Below, piece after piece: positions 47,182 to 56,591 of a stretch of 64,000 nt of DNA. Position 1 is the stretch's first letter, and every line of letters starts with the position of its first letter. The DNA comes from Oceanospirillaceae bacterium ASP10-02a. GTDB lineage: Bacteria; Pseudomonadota; Gammaproteobacteria; Pseudomonadales; Balneatricaceae. A program made the translations under genes and the position numbers. The DNA is taken from positions 1 to 64,000 of the forward strand of contig CAJIZL010000015.1 in the NCBI GenBank assembly GCA_905182035.1, in the 5' to 3' direction. A model generated the notes under the pieces. It did no database searches. It saw nothing but the letters and a program-made list of their open reading frames with translations, and had not been told where the DNA came from.

Positions 47182-48609
47182 TTATTTTCGAACAAGTAAA
47201 GCCATAACTTCTAAGTGAGGGGTATGGGGAAACATGTCTATACAGCCCACTTTAGCAACGTTTAGCCCAAGGGCCTGAAATTCTTTTAAATCTCTCGCCA
47301 TAGATGCAGGGTTGCATGACACATAAACCACACGTTCCAAGGGCTGACCTTTGAGTAACTGGGCAATGCCTTTAGCCCCCGCACGAGGAGGGTCTAATAA
47401 GGCTTTATTAAAGGACTTTTTCTGCCACAGCTTGCGGGCGCTAGCATCAAACAAGTCTGCATGTTCGAAGTCGACCAAAACCAAACCATTGCGCTGAGCG
47501 TTCTTACGGCCTTGTTTTACCATGGAATAGTCACCTTCTAAGGCCAATACAGCAACACCTTGATCAGCCATGCTTGCAATCGGCAGGGCAAAGTTACCCA
47601 CACCACTGAACAAATCTAACACTTGGTCCCCAGCTTTTGGCTCCAGCCATTCTAGAGCCTGAGCAACCATGCCTTGGTTAACCTTGGCGTTTACCTGAAC
47701 AAAATCTTGTACTGCAAAATCTAACTCAATGGGCTTGTCTATTCCAGCCACTACTAAACTGTAGCTTAGCCCCTCTATATTGCCACTTAACCATAGGTCA
47801 TCATGGTCCGTTTGCTGGCACACCATACTAATTGCGTGCTGCGCACCAAAATTAGCCAACAGCTGCTGATCTTCGGCTGTCAGCGTGGCCGATACCTTTA
47901 AACTAATACAGGCTCTTGCATCAGCTTGTAATAGCTCCACATGGGTAACCCATTGTGTATGTTCCAAAGCCACTAATATTTCACGTAGAGGCACTAATAG
48001 TTTAGACAGAGCTGGCTCCAATACGGGACACTGGCTGATTGGCACAATGTGTTTATGGCCACTTTGACGAAAACCCAGCAATAAGGTTTTGCTGTCAGCA
48101 AAATAACGTGTAGCCAGCTGCGCCCGGCGGCGGTAGCCAAGGCTTTGACCAGTAATAGGTTGCGCCCATTGTTTAGGTTCGATATCCGCTAGACGACGTA
48201 ATTGCTCAGCAATAGCGGCCTGCTTAAAACTTATTTGAGCCACTGGCTCTAAGTGCTGCAATTGACAACCACCACACGTGTCGTACACAGGACAAAAAGG
48301 TGAAACTCGTTGATCACTGGCCTGCTTAAGCTCCAACAAACGGGCTTCAGCGTGGGTTTTATGGTCGCTAAGCACTTCTGCCTTCACCAATTCACCTTGC
48401 AATCCACCCTCAACAAAAATAGTTTTTCCTTGCCAGCGACCAACACCACGACCATCGTGACTTAGGTCTTCAAGCTCTATGTGTAAGTGCTTACCTACAG
48501 GCAAAGTGACCACTTCAACGTCTTCTTGGGCTTGAGCACGCTTTTGCTTAGCCGAGGCCGAAGGGTTTTTAAGTTTAAGTTTGCGCTGTAAGGGCGATAA
48601 ACGGGCCAT
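47182..48609 (-). CDS. rlmD: 23S rRNA (uracil1939-C5) methyltransferase RlmD
   Basis: RlmD makes m5U1939 in 23S rRNA using SAM and carries a [4Fe-4S] cluster. The 475-residue protein has an N-terminal TRAM domain (HIELEDLSHDGRGVGRW). Cluster cysteines lie in CPVYDTCGGCQLQHL (near 105-119), the SAM motif in VLDLFSGVGNFALPI, and the catalytic cysteine in the YVSCNPASMARDL motif near the end. It lies between cysM and relA, the standard neighbourhood. Confidence 0.95.
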   Translation of the reverse strand: MARLSPLQRKLKLKNPSASAKQKRAQAQEDVEVVTLPVGKHLHIELEDLSHDGRGVGRWQGKTIFVEGGLQGELVKAEVLSDHKTHAEARLLELKQASDQRVSPFCPVYDTCGGCQLQHLEPVAQISFKQAAIAEQLRRLADIEPKQWAQPITGQSLGYRRRAQLATRYFADSKTLLLGFRQSGHKHIVPISQCPVLEPALSKLLVPLREILVALEHTQWVTHVELLQADARACISLKVSATLTAEDQQLLANFGAQHAISMVCQQTDHDDLWLSGNIEGLSYSLVVAGIDKPIELDFAVQDFVQVNAKVNQGMVAQALEWLEPKAGDQVLDLFSGVGNFALPIASMADQGVAVLALEGDYSMVKQGRKNAQRNGLVLVDFEHADLFDASARKLWQKKSFNKALLDPPRAGAKGIAQLLKGQPLERVVYVSCNPASMARDLKEFQALGLNVAKVGCIDMFPHTPHLEVMALLVRK

Positions 48610-48611
48610 GA

Positions 48612-49502
48612 TTAAGCAAATACTCCAGTGGATAAGTAGCGATCGCCACGATCACAAATAATACAAACAATAACAGCATTTTCAACCTGCTTAGACAGCC
48701 GCAATGCGCCAGCTACGGAACCACCAGAAGACACCCCAGCAAAGATGCCTTCCTCTGTCGCTAAGGCTTTCATAGTTGCTTCCGCTTCAGCCTGGTCCAT
48801 GTCAATAATGGCATCCACTTTTGCGGCGTCAAAAATACTTGGCAAGTAGGCTTCAGGCCAGCGACGAATGCCGGGGATTTGCGAATCTGGCTTAGGCTGC
48901 AGGCCATGAATCTGTATCTCTGGGTTTTGTTCCTTTAAATAAGCCGATAACCCCATGATAGTGCCTGTGGTGCCCATGGAGCTAACCAAATGGGTAATTT
49001 TACCTTGGGTTTGCTGCCACATCTCAGGACCAGTTGTGCGGTAATGGGCCAATGGGTTATCACTATTGGCGAACTGGTCAAGCACCTTGCCTTCACCACG
49101 GGCCTGCATGGCTAGGGCTAAATCCCGAGCACTTTCCATACCTTGAGCTGCAGTCACTTCAATCAGTTCAGCGCCATAAGCAGCCATAGACGCCTTACGT
49201 TCTAAGCTCATGTTATCAGGCATAATTAACTTCAGTTGATAGCCTTTTATAGCTGCCACCATGGCTAGGGCAATACCCGTGTTGCCGCTGGTGGCTTCAA
49301 TAAGCACATCACCAGGTTGGATATCACCACGTTTTTCTGCTTCTGTAATCATGCTCAGGGCTGGACGATCTTTCACCGAGCCTGCTGGATTGTTGCCCTC
49401 AAGCTTGGCCAGAATGACATTACTAGTATTACCCGGCAAACGCTGTAAGCGAACTAAGGGCGTATTGCCTACATAGTCTTCTATGGTGGGAAACTTGTGC
49501 AT
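48612..49502 (-). CDS. cysM: Cysteine synthase B
   Basis: CysM makes cysteine from O-acetylserine and sulfide or thiosulfate. This PLP enzyme has 296 residues. The cofactor lysine is Lys44 in AGSVKDRPAL, the substrate loop reads EATSGNTGIALA, and the PLP phosphate loop is SSMGTTGTIMG. The short length and the K-D-R-P context separate it from CysK, which has K-D-R at the same place but about 320 residues. It is upstream of rlmD and downstream of acpS. Confidence 0.93.
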   Translation of the reverse strand: MHKFPTIEDYVGNTPLVRLQRLPGNTSNVILAKLEGNNPAGSVKDRPALSMITEAEKRGDIQPGDVLIEATSGNTGIALAMVAAIKGYQLKLIMPDNMSLERKASMAAYGAELIEVTAAQGMESARDLALAMQARGEGKVLDQFANSDNPLAHYRTTGPEMWQQTQGKITHLVSSMGTTGTIMGLSAYLKEQNPEIQIHGLQPKPDSQIPGIRRWPEAYLPSIFDAAKVDAIIDMDQAEAEATMKALATEEGIFAGVSSGGSVAGALRLSKQVENAVIVCIICDRGDRYLSTGVFA

Positions 49503-49522
49503 ACTGACCTCTAGTTAACAGC

Positions 49523-49897
49523 CTAGCTTAGCACTACAAAAGCTAAGGCTTGGTCCAATTCGTCGGCAATACTGATATGGGTTTTTTGGCTACCCAAATC
49601 AGCTTGACGTTGTGCAGCTGCCCCACTAAGGATAAGCAGAGGCGCACCCATTTCATCGTGTTCTATGTGCATTTGCTGCCAAGAAATACCACGGCCAATA
49701 CCCGTTCCTAAGGCTTTGGCGGCGGCCTCTTTAGCAGCAAAGCGTTTGGCCAAAAAAGCAGCTGGCTGGCTGGCTACATCAAACTGAGCCATTTCCAACT
49801 CTGTGAGTATACGCTGGGCAAACTTGCGCCCTGAGCGTTCTAGGGCCGCTTCAATACGAGCGGTTGCTACGATATCCGTGCCAATTGCCTTAACCAT
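49523..49897 (-). CDS. acpS: Holo-acyl carrier protein synthase
   Basis: AcpS transfers 4'-phosphopantetheine from CoA to acyl carrier protein. The 124-residue enzyme starts IGTDIVATARIEAAL, with the metal-binding aspartate at residue 8, and contains FLAKRFAAKEAAAKALGTGIGRGISWQQ (split motif with conserved Glu and Lys). It follows pdxJ by 21 bases, the arrangement found in E. coli and Pseudomonas. Confidence 0.95.
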   Translation of the reverse strand: MVKAIGTDIVATARIEAALERSGRKFAQRILTELEMAQFDVASQPAAFLAKRFAAKEAAAKALGTGIGRGISWQQMHIEHDEMGAPLLILSGAAAQRQADLGSQKTHISIADELDQALAFVVLS

Positions 49898-49918
49898 GTG
49901 CTGTCTCGTTGTGCCGTG

Positions 49919-50680
49919 TTAGACGCGGCTAGGGCGTTGGGGTTCACGGGCAGCTAACATCAGTGCTTTCATGTTTTTTACCGCCTGAGGCAGGCCAACA
50001 AATAGCGCATCCGCAATTAAAGAGTGGCCAATATTAAGTTCGTTAAATTCAGGGATTGCAGCGATGGCTTCTACGTTTTGTAAGGTCAGTCCGTGACCAC
50101 CATTAACAATAAGCCCAATACTGGCGGCATAGGTTGCGCATTCCGCTATACGCACCAGCTCGGCGTGTTGTTGGGCATAATTGGTGGCGTCGGCATAAGC
50201 ACCCGTGTGTATCTCTATAAGCTCTGCACCTGTGCGTTTTGCTGCATCTATCTGTTGCTTGTCGGCATCTATAAACAAAGAAATCTGAATGCCTACAGCT
50301 TGCATACGCTGGCATGCAGACTTGATTTTTGCTTCTTGAGAGGCCACGTCTAAGCCACCCTCTGTGGTGAGCTCTTGACGCTTTTCTGGTACCAAACACA
50401 CATAAGTTGGGGCAATCTCTACGGCTAAATCAACCATAGCATCGGTTACTGCTATCTCAAAGTTCATGCGTGTTTGTAACACTTGGGACATAACGCGCAC
50501 GTCACGCTCTTGAATGTGGCGTGCATCTTCCCGCAAATGCACAGTAATACCATCTGCACCAGCTTGTTCTGCATCTAAAGCGGCTTTTACTGGGTCTGGA
50601 TAGCGTGTACCCCGAGCTTGGCGTAGGGTCGCGATATGATCTACATTTACGCCTAATAAAATTCGATTTGGATCAACCAT
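49919..50680 (-). CDS. pdxJ: Pyridoxine 5'-phosphate synthase
   Basis: PdxJ condenses 1-deoxyxylulose-5-phosphate with the product of PdxA to form pyridoxine phosphate. The 253-residue TIM barrel begins [22 protein letters not shown], with conserved active-site His, and has [17 protein letters not shown] and [11 protein letters not shown]. All are typical. It lies between recO and acpS. Confidence 0.96.
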   Translation of the reverse strand: MVDPNRILLGVNVDHIATLRQARGTRYPDPVKAALDAEQAGADGITVHLREDARHIQERDVRVMSQVLQTRMNFEIAVTDAMVDLAVEIAPTYVCLVPEKRQELTTEGGLDVASQEAKIKSACQRMQAVGIQISLFIDADKQQIDAAKRTGAELIEIHTGAYADATNYAQQHAELVRIAECATYAASIGLIVNGGHGLTLQNVEAIAAIPEFNELNIGHSLIADALFVGLPQAVKNMKALMLAAREPQRPSRV

Positions 50681-50732
50681 TTTTTGTCTTCTCTTAATTG
50701 TCGCTAGTCTTACTTCGGCAAACTAATATTAG

Positions 50733-51458
50733 TTACTTTTTAACGATAGTGTGGAATAGATTACGGCTTTGTAATGGTTTGCCGCCCAAGAGCTGGTCTA
50801 AGTTAGCTCGAGCCATGTACTTAGCGACTTTAAGGCACTCGCTATCAGTGTATTGGCCTGCCGCTAATTGCAGCAATATCTTACCGTTAATCGAAGGGGC
50901 ACTAATGCCCTCACGATGGTGGATTTGGCTTAAACAAACCCCTTGCAGTGGATGTAACTGATAACCTGCTTCCACCACTACTGGCTCGCCCGTTACATAG
51001 TCTTTATCTAACACCATATGATACCCCAGTTCGTCCATTAGATGGACCTCAAAGGGGCGCAAACATTGTTCTAATACGGAATTTCCCGTCAACTGATTGA
51101 GCAAGGCTTGGTAGTAGGCAAATAAATTGGGGTGAGGGTCATCTGACGCCAGTAACTTGAGCAACAGCTCATTAACATAGAGGCCACCGTAAAGGCTGTT
51201 ACCAACTATGTCTAATGGCGGACCGGCCCCATCAAACTGAAGGCTTGTACGTAATTCACCACGCCCTGTAAAGCTCACCATAAGCGGCGTAAAGGGCTGA
51301 ACTAAAGCGCGTTTAGCCGGCTGTTTACCCTTTGATTTTCGCGCCCCATGAACAATCACCGACACTCGGCCTTGGTGGAGCGTAAACAAATCAGCAATGA
51401 CGCTACTTTCCCGCCATGGGCGGCTGTGTAATACGTAGGCGGGCTGCTGTTCAGTCAT
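50733..51458 (-). CDS. recO: DNA repair protein RecO
   Basis: RecO helps load RecA on SSB-covered gaps with RecR. The 241-residue protein has an N-terminal OB fold (AYVLHSRPWRESSVIADLFTLHQGRVSVIVHGARKSKG across 9-46) and a helical C-terminal domain. The four-cysteine zinc motif of many bacterial RecO proteins is not visible, in line with other gammaproteobacteria. The gene lies six bases after era. Confidence 0.93.
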   Translation of the reverse strand: MTEQQPAYVLHSRPWRESSVIADLFTLHQGRVSVIVHGARKSKGKQPAKRALVQPFTPLMVSFTGRGELRTSLQFDGAGPPLDIVGNSLYGGLYVNELLLKLLASDDPHPNLFAYYQALLNQLTGNSVLEQCLRPFEVHLMDELGYHMVLDKDYVTGEPVVVEAGYQLHPLQGVCLSQIHHREGISAPSINGKILLQLAAGQYTDSECLKVAKYMARANLDQLLGGKPLQSRNLFHTIVKK

Positions 51459-51464
51459 ACTAGT

Positions 51465-52400
51465 TTAATCGAGGCCGTCGTAACCTAAGCTTTGTAAAGC
51501 TCGCTCATCATCAGACCAGCCACTTTTCACCTTTACCCACAGTTTGAGCATTACCTTACACTCAAACATACGCTCCATATCCACCCGCGCATCACGTCCG
51601 ATCTGTTTAATTCGGTCGCCTTTGTCACCGATAAGGATACGTTTTTGGCCTTTCCGCTCTACTAAAATTAAAGCTCCTATATGCAGCACCGGCCCATCTT
51701 GGGCAAATTCTTCTATCTCTACGGTCATTTGATAAGGCAGTTCATCACCTAACTGCCGCATGATTTTTTCACGAATCAACTCCGCAGTGATAAAACGCGC
51801 ACTGCGGTCGGTTACTTGGTCTTCAGGAAAAAAGTGGCGTCCATTAGGTAGTTGGTCAAGCACACATTGCTCTAACTGCTCGACTGAAGCACCTGTATGG
51901 GCCGCGATAGGCACCAATACCGCGTTAGGCAAACGCTGCTGCACTTCTTGTAAATACGGTAATAAGGACTGTTTATCATCGAGTATGTCAATTTTATTAA
52001 TGGCTAAAATCACCGGGCAATTGGCAGCTTTAACTTTTTCGTAGACGTGCTCGTCAGCCTCGTTCCAGCGTGTACGATCTACCATAAAAATTACTAAATC
52101 TACGTGCTTTAAGGCACTAGAAGCAGCTTTATTCATGTAGCGGTTAATAGCTTTGTCGGCTTGATCTATATGCAAACCCGGCGTATCCACATAAACAACC
52201 TGCACGTCACCTTCGGTTTTAATACCCAGAATTTGATGGCGTGTGGTTTGCGGCTTACGAGAAGTAATGCTAATTTTCTGGCCCAATATACGATTAAGTA
52301 AAGTGGATTTGCCTACATTAGGTCGGCCCACAATAGCTACATATCCACACTTTGTGTTGCTGTCATTTTGGGCTGCTAGCCAGGTATCTAAATCTGTCAT
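51465..52400 (-). CDS. era: GTPase Era
   Basis: Era is a GTPase for 30S subunit maturation; its KH domain binds the 3' end of 16S rRNA. The ATG at 52400 gives 311 residues. An upstream TTG at 52433 extends the frame without a ribosome site. G1 [17 protein letters not shown]3 DTPG, G4 NKID and the KH signature [19 protein letters not shown] are present. The frame begins after the rnc stop by 14 bases, in the conserved rnc-era-recO order. Confidence 0.95.
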   Translation of the reverse strand: MTDLDTWLAAQNDSNTKCGYVAIVGRPNVGKSTLLNRILGQKISITSRKPQTTRHQILGIKTEGDVQVVYVDTPGLHIDQADKAINRYMNKAASSALKHVDLVIFMVDRTRWNEADEHVYEKVKAANCPVILAINKIDILDDKQSLLPYLQEVQQRLPNAVLVPIAAHTGASVEQLEQCVLDQLPNGRHFFPEDQVTDRSARFITAELIREKIMRQLGDELPYQMTVEIEEFAQDGPVLHIGALILVERKGQKRILIGDKGDRIKQIGRDARVDMERMFECKVMLKLWVKVKSGWSDDERALQSLGYDGLD

Positions 52401-52413
52401 GGTATATTTTCTG

Positions 52414-53121
52414 CTATAAAGACTCTTGGCCAAGTTGCTGTAATGCTAACGTGGCCGATTTCTGCTCTGCGATACGGCGGCTGGAGGCTTCCGCTTTGGT
52501 TGGTTTATCAAGTAAGCTGCTGTGGCATTCTATGATAAACATTTGCTCGTGATCTTGCCCCTTAACATCAATCAGCTGGTACACGGGCAAATCAGATTTC
52601 TTTGCTTGTAGATACTCTTGCAATCGCGTTTTAGGATCTTTTTGGGTATCAGTGAGACTCAAATTTTCTAGCCTAGAGGCAAACCAATCCAAAATTCGCA
52701 CCTGGCAAACATCCATCCCCGCATCTTTATAAATAGCTCCAATGATGGCTTCGGTAGCATCAGCCAAAATCGATTCACGTCGCTGCCCACCACTTTTTAG
52801 CTCCCCAACACCTAGTTTTAAGCAAGGACCAATGTGCATTTCTTTAGCCACTTCAGCAAGCGTCACACCTTTTACTAAGCCTGCACGCAAACGACTTAAT
52901 TGACCTTCGCGGGCTTTGGGGAACTTATCAAACAAAGCATTAGCAATAACAAAGTTAACAATTGAATCACCTAAAAACTCTAAGCGTTCGTTATTGTGGT
53001 GGCCACAAGATCGGTGAATTAGCGCCAACTCCAACAGTGTCAAATCGGCAAAGGAATGGCCAATTGCCGCACACAATGTATTAATTTTTTGCTGATAGGC
53101 CGTTGCGGCAGGCGCTCTCAT
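52414..53121 (-). CDS. rnc: Ribonuclease III
   Basis: RNase III cuts double-stranded RNA, including the rRNA precursor. The 235-residue protein has the catalytic signature [17 protein letters not shown] (about 43-59), the second acidic motif [15 protein letters not shown], and a C-terminal double-stranded RNA-binding domain (about 160-230) ending with [12 protein letters not shown]. It starts one base after the lepB stop. Confidence 0.96.
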   Translation of the reverse strand: MRAPAATAYQQKINTLCAAIGHSFADLTLLELALIHRSCGHHNNERLEFLGDSIVNFVIANALFDKFPKAREGQLSRLRAGLVKGVTLAEVAKEMHIGPCLKLGVGELKSGGQRRESILADATEAIIGAIYKDAGMDVCQVRILDWFASRLENLSLTDTQKDPKTRLQEYLQAKKSDLPVYQLIDVKGQDHEQMFIIECHSSLLDKPTKAEASSRRIAEQKSATLALQQLGQESL

Positions 53122-53122
53122 A

Positions 53123-53926
53123 TTAATCTATGCTACCGGCAGTACTAAAATTGGGCAAACTAAAAAAGTTTTCCCAGTGTAACCACACGGCAATGGCTTT
53201 ACCGGTAATGTTTTCTTGTGGCACAAAGCCCCAATAGCGACTGTCATTACTGCCATCTCTGTTGTCACCCATCGTGAAGTACTTTCCCTGTGGAATGGTG
53301 ATTACGCCGTTTTTACCTGGGTTTTTATTACGCCATATAAGGTGTTCAACATCACCTATTTGCTCTTTATAGATTTCCGTCGTTGGCGACTGATCAGCGA
53401 CATAAGTCTGAGCCATCTGTTCGCCGTTGATATAAATGACTTTATTGCGTAGCTCTAAGGTATCACCAGGCACAGCAACCACCCGCTTAATAAACTTAAT
53501 CGCCGTATCCTTTGGGTACTTAAAAACCATCACATCACCCACTTTTGGCTCATTGTAGTTAAATACCTTAGTGCCTAGTACTGGCAACCGTATGCCGTAT
53601 TCGAATTTATTGACGACAATAAAATCTCCCACCGTAAGAGTAGGCAACATAGAACCTGAAGGGATCTGGTAAGGCTCCATAAAAAAAGAACGTAGGATCA
53701 ATACAAAGGCCAACACAGGAAAAAACGAACGGCTGTATTCTGCAAACATCGGTTCGCGCATCACTTTGTTTTGGTCGGCTTCAGGCAACGTACCACCAGC
53801 ACTAGCCGTTGCCAGAACCAAGGCTTTAACACGGGCAGGTTTCCACAACCACACATCTAACGCATAACCAATACCAAACACCCCTACCAGCACAGTGAGC
53901 AGTAATTCAAAATCAAAATCCATCAT
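53123..53926 (-). CDS. lepB: Signal peptidase I
   Basis: LepB cleaves Sec and Tat signal peptides at the outer face of the inner membrane. The 267-residue protein has two N-terminal membrane helices (about 5-25 and 68-82). The nucleophile Ser92 lies in IPSGSMLPTL, and the general base Lys147 in FIKRVVAVPGD. The C-terminal GDNRDGSNDSRYWGFV box is present. It follows lepA by 47 bases. Confidence 0.96.
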   Translation of the reverse strand: MMDFDFELLLTVLVGVFGIGYALDVWLWKPARVKALVLATASAGGTLPEADQNKVMREPMFAEYSRSFFPVLAFVLILRSFFMEPYQIPSGSMLPTLTVGDFIVVNKFEYGIRLPVLGTKVFNYNEPKVGDVMVFKYPKDTAIKFIKRVVAVPGDTLELRNKVIYINGEQMAQTYVADQSPTTEIYKEQIGDVEHLIWRNKNPGKNGVITIPQGKYFTMGDNRDGSNDSRYWGFVPQENITGKAIAVWLHWENFFSLPNFSTAGSID

Positions 53927-53973
53927 GGTCTATGTATCCTTTATCTCTAATAACTGTGTACTTAACTAACAGT

Positions 53974-55773
53974 TTAGCTATCTAGCTTAAGTACGGCCAA
54001 GAATGCATCTTGTGGGATTTCAACACTGCCCACTTGCTTCATGCGCTTCTTACCTTCTTTTTGTTTCGACAAAAGTTTCTTCTTGCGACTAATGTCGCCA
54101 CCGTAACACTTGGCCGTTACGTTTTTACGCAAGGCTTTAACCGTGGTACGAGACACAATATTGCCGCCAATGGCAGCCTGAATCGCAACATCAAACATCT
54201 GTCTAGGAATCAGTTCTTTCATTTTCTCACATAAAGCTCTGCCACGGGACTGGGCGTTATCGCGATGCATAATCACCGCTAAAGCATCCACCCGCTCACC
54301 ATTAATAAGAATATCCAAACGCACTAGTTTGGCCTCTTCAAAACGCACAAAGTTGTATTCTAAAGACGCATAACCACGGCTCACAGACTTAAGACGGTCA
54401 AAGAAATCTAAGACCACCTCACTCATCGGCATGTCATAGGTCAACGCAACCTGAGTGGCGGTGAATTGCATATTCTTCTGCACGCCACGTTTCAACACAC
54501 ACAAAGTAATGACGTTACCTAAGTGCTCTTGTGGCACTAAAATATTAGCTTCCACAATAGGTTCACGCATTTCTGCCACACCACCCATATCAGGCAGTTT
54601 TGATGGGTTATCCACATAGACCACTTTACCGTTATTGAGCTCTAGTTCGTAGATTACAGTGGGCGCCGTAGTTAACAAATCAAGATTATATTCACGTTCT
54701 AAACGCTCTTGAATAATCTCCATGTGCAACATGCCCAAGAAACCACAACGGAAACCAAAACCTAAGGCATCAGAGCTTTCTGGCTCATAAAACAAGGAGG
54801 CATCGTTCAGGCTTAGCTTAGCCAAGGCTTCACGGAAATCTTCATAGTCATCAGAGCTAGTAGGGAACAAACCAGCATATACCTGGGGCTGAACTTTCTT
54901 AAACCCAGGTAGGCTTTCAACGTCAGCAGTTTTAAGGTGAGTTAAGGTATCGCCAACTGGTGCGCCATGAATGTCTTTAATACCAGCAACCACATAACCC
55001 ACTTCACCAGCTCTTAAGATGCCAGTTTGCGTGCGCTTAGGGGTAAAAATACCAAGATCTTCTACGCCATACTGTATTCCCGTAGACTTCACTATGATTT
55101 TATCTTTCTTGCGTAACACGCCATTCTTAATACGCACTAATGACACAATGCCAAGGTAGTTATCGAACCAAGAATCAATAATTAGCGCTTGTAGTGGCTT
55201 ATCTTCGTCACCAATGGGTGGTGGAATTAATTCAATCAATTGTTCCAGCACGGCTTCCATGCCTAAGCCACTTTTAGCCGAGGCTTCAACTGCGTCACTG
55301 GCATCGATGCCAATGACTTCTTCAATTTCTTGCTTTACCTTGTCTGGATCGGCTTGAGGCAGGTCCATTTTATTTAACACGGGTACCACTTCTAAGCCCA
55401 GTTCTAGTGCCGTATAACAGTTGGCAACAGATTGCGCTTCTACGCCTTGTGCTGCATCCACCACTAAAAGTGCACCCTCACAGGCTTCTAAAGAGCGAGA
55501 TACTTCGTAGGAAAAGTCTACGTGTCCAGGAGTGTCAATAAGGTTAAGTTGATAGATTTTGCCATCTTTACTGGGGAAATCCAAAGTCACACTTTGAGCT
55601 TTAATGGTGATGCCGCGTTCGCGTTCAATATCCATGGAATCCAGCACTTGCTGCTCCATTTCACGATCTGACAAGCCGCCACACATTTGGATAAAGCGAT
55701 CTGCAATAGTGGACTTGCCATGATCGATATGAGCGATAATGGAAAAGTTGCGGATCAGGGAGTTGATGGCCAT
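53974..55773 (-). CDS. lepA: Translation elongation factor 4 (LepA)
   Basis: LepA is a ribosome-dependent GTPase that affects initiation and back-translocation. The 599-residue protein has G1 AHIDHGKST, switch [10 protein letters not shown] and G4 NKMD, then EF-G-like domains. Its special C-terminal domain carries the [20 protein letters not shown] block and [20 protein letters not shown] ending. GGAAG lies eight bases before the ATG, and a TATAAT box about 62 bases upstream. Confidence 0.97.
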   Translation of the reverse strand: MAINSLIRNFSIIAHIDHGKSTIADRFIQMCGGLSDREMEQQVLDSMDIERERGITIKAQSVTLDFPSKDGKIYQLNLIDTPGHVDFSYEVSRSLEACEGALLVVDAAQGVEAQSVANCYTALELGLEVVPVLNKMDLPQADPDKVKQEIEEVIGIDASDAVEASAKSGLGMEAVLEQLIELIPPPIGDEDKPLQALIIDSWFDNYLGIVSLVRIKNGVLRKKDKIIVKSTGIQYGVEDLGIFTPKRTQTGILRAGEVGYVVAGIKDIHGAPVGDTLTHLKTADVESLPGFKKVQPQVYAGLFPTSSDDYEDFREALAKLSLNDASLFYEPESSDALGFGFRCGFLGMLHMEIIQERLEREYNLDLLTTAPTVIYELELNNGKVVYVDNPSKLPDMGGVAEMREPIVEANILVPQEHLGNVITLCVLKRGVQKNMQFTATQVALTYDMPMSEVVLDFFDRLKSVSRGYASLEYNFVRFEEAKLVRLDILINGERVDALAVIMHRDNAQSRGRALCEKMKELIPRQMFDVAIQAAIGGNIVSRTTVKALRKNVTAKCYGGDISRKKKLLSKQKEGKKRMKQVGSVEIPQDAFLAVLKLDS

Positions 55774-55834
55774 GCGATGACTTCCGAGTTACCCCCACTA
55801 AGAAACCAAGAGCAGGGGTGCATAAAAGAGCGGA

Positions 55835-55840
55835 ATTATA
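55835..55840 (-). promoter_or_regulatory. lepA -10 box
   Basis: A perfect TATAAT on the minus strand lies 62 bases upstream of the lepA ATG. The -35 region is T-rich (overlapping the preceding terminator) and has no clear consensus, so promoter strength is uncertain. Confidence 0.5.
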
Positions 55841-55854
55841 TCCTAGTTGAAGCC

Positions 55855-55888
55855 AAAAAACCGCAGCAAGGCCACCTGCTACGGTTTT
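55855..55888 (-). terminator. Terminator of the Spy-like gene
   Basis: On the minus strand AAAACCGTAGCA pairs with TGCTGCGGTTTT (one G-U) around an eight-base loop, and the downstream arm runs into TTTTTT. It lies 64 bases after the Spy-like stop codon and separates that gene from the lepA operon. Confidence 0.85.
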
Positions 55889-55951
55889 GTTAAAGCCATT
55901 TATGGTTATTTTTACTGGCTAATGTGAGTGATCACCTTTTTTGTCACGTTT

Positions 55952-56452
55952 TTACATATGCTCTGCTCGTTTGTCAGCCATCTCATCACGCATGACTTGA
56001 TATTGTTCTACCTGCTCTGGCGTTAGCACATCCACAATTTGCGCTTCAACATTGGCGCGCTCAATTAAACGCTGCACCATGTTCTGGCCGTGCAAAGTGC
56101 CAATCGCTGTAGCCTTAGCAATGTAGGCATCGGTGCCAGACTCTAACTGCCTTAACTCTAAAAGCTGCGCCACCATAGCTCGTTGATCACCTAACGCGCC
56201 TTGATGCTGACTTTTCATGATGTGCTTGATAGCACCTTCTTGCGCTTCTGTCAGGTCGAGTGACTTAGCGATCCTGCGAACCATTTTGTGGCCCTGTTTG
56301 CCGTCCTTGTACGCGTGACTTTTTTGATCAGTGTGCTGAGTGTCGCCGTGATGGCAGCCTTTACCATCTGCCATTGCCATTGATATACCCACCAAACCTA
56401 CCAGCACTATAGTTGGTACGATCATTAAGCTGCGCTTGATATATGTTTTAAT
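55952..56452 (-). CDS. Spy/CpxP-family periplasmic protein (LTxxQ), probable ATT start
   Basis: Spy and CpxP are periplasmic chaperone-like proteins induced by envelope stress or metals. The family LTxxQ motif appears twice (LDLTEAQEGA and LTPEQVEQY). The conventional ATG at 56425 gives 157 residues but a signal peptide without a basic n-region. The open frame continues nine codons upstream to an ATT at 56452, preceded by AGGGG seven bases away. It adds K-T-Y-I-K-R-S-L and completes a normal signal peptide cleaved after AMA. No ATG, GTG or TTG occurs in that extension, so an ATT start is proposed. The mature N-terminus is His-rich (CHHGDTQH), suggesting metal binding. Confidence 0.72.
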   Translation of the reverse strand: MKTYIKRSLMIVPTIVLVGLVGISMAMADGKGCHHGDTQHTDQKSHAYKDGKQGHKMVRRIAKSLDLTEAQEGAIKHIMKSQHQGALGDQRAMVAQLLELRQLESGTDAYIAKATAIGTLHGQNMVQRLIERANVEAQIVDVLTPEQVEQYQVMRDEMADKRAEHM

Positions 56453-56591
56453 GGTCTTGCCCCTAGCTAAGTAGTCTCCCTAATGGGAAGGCTCTATTAT
56501 AGGGGTCCAACTGCAAGGGTGGGTGCAGACACTGCAAAAGAGTGCAAAGATAACGTTGGTTTTGTGACAAGATCACAGGCACCATCTAAAT

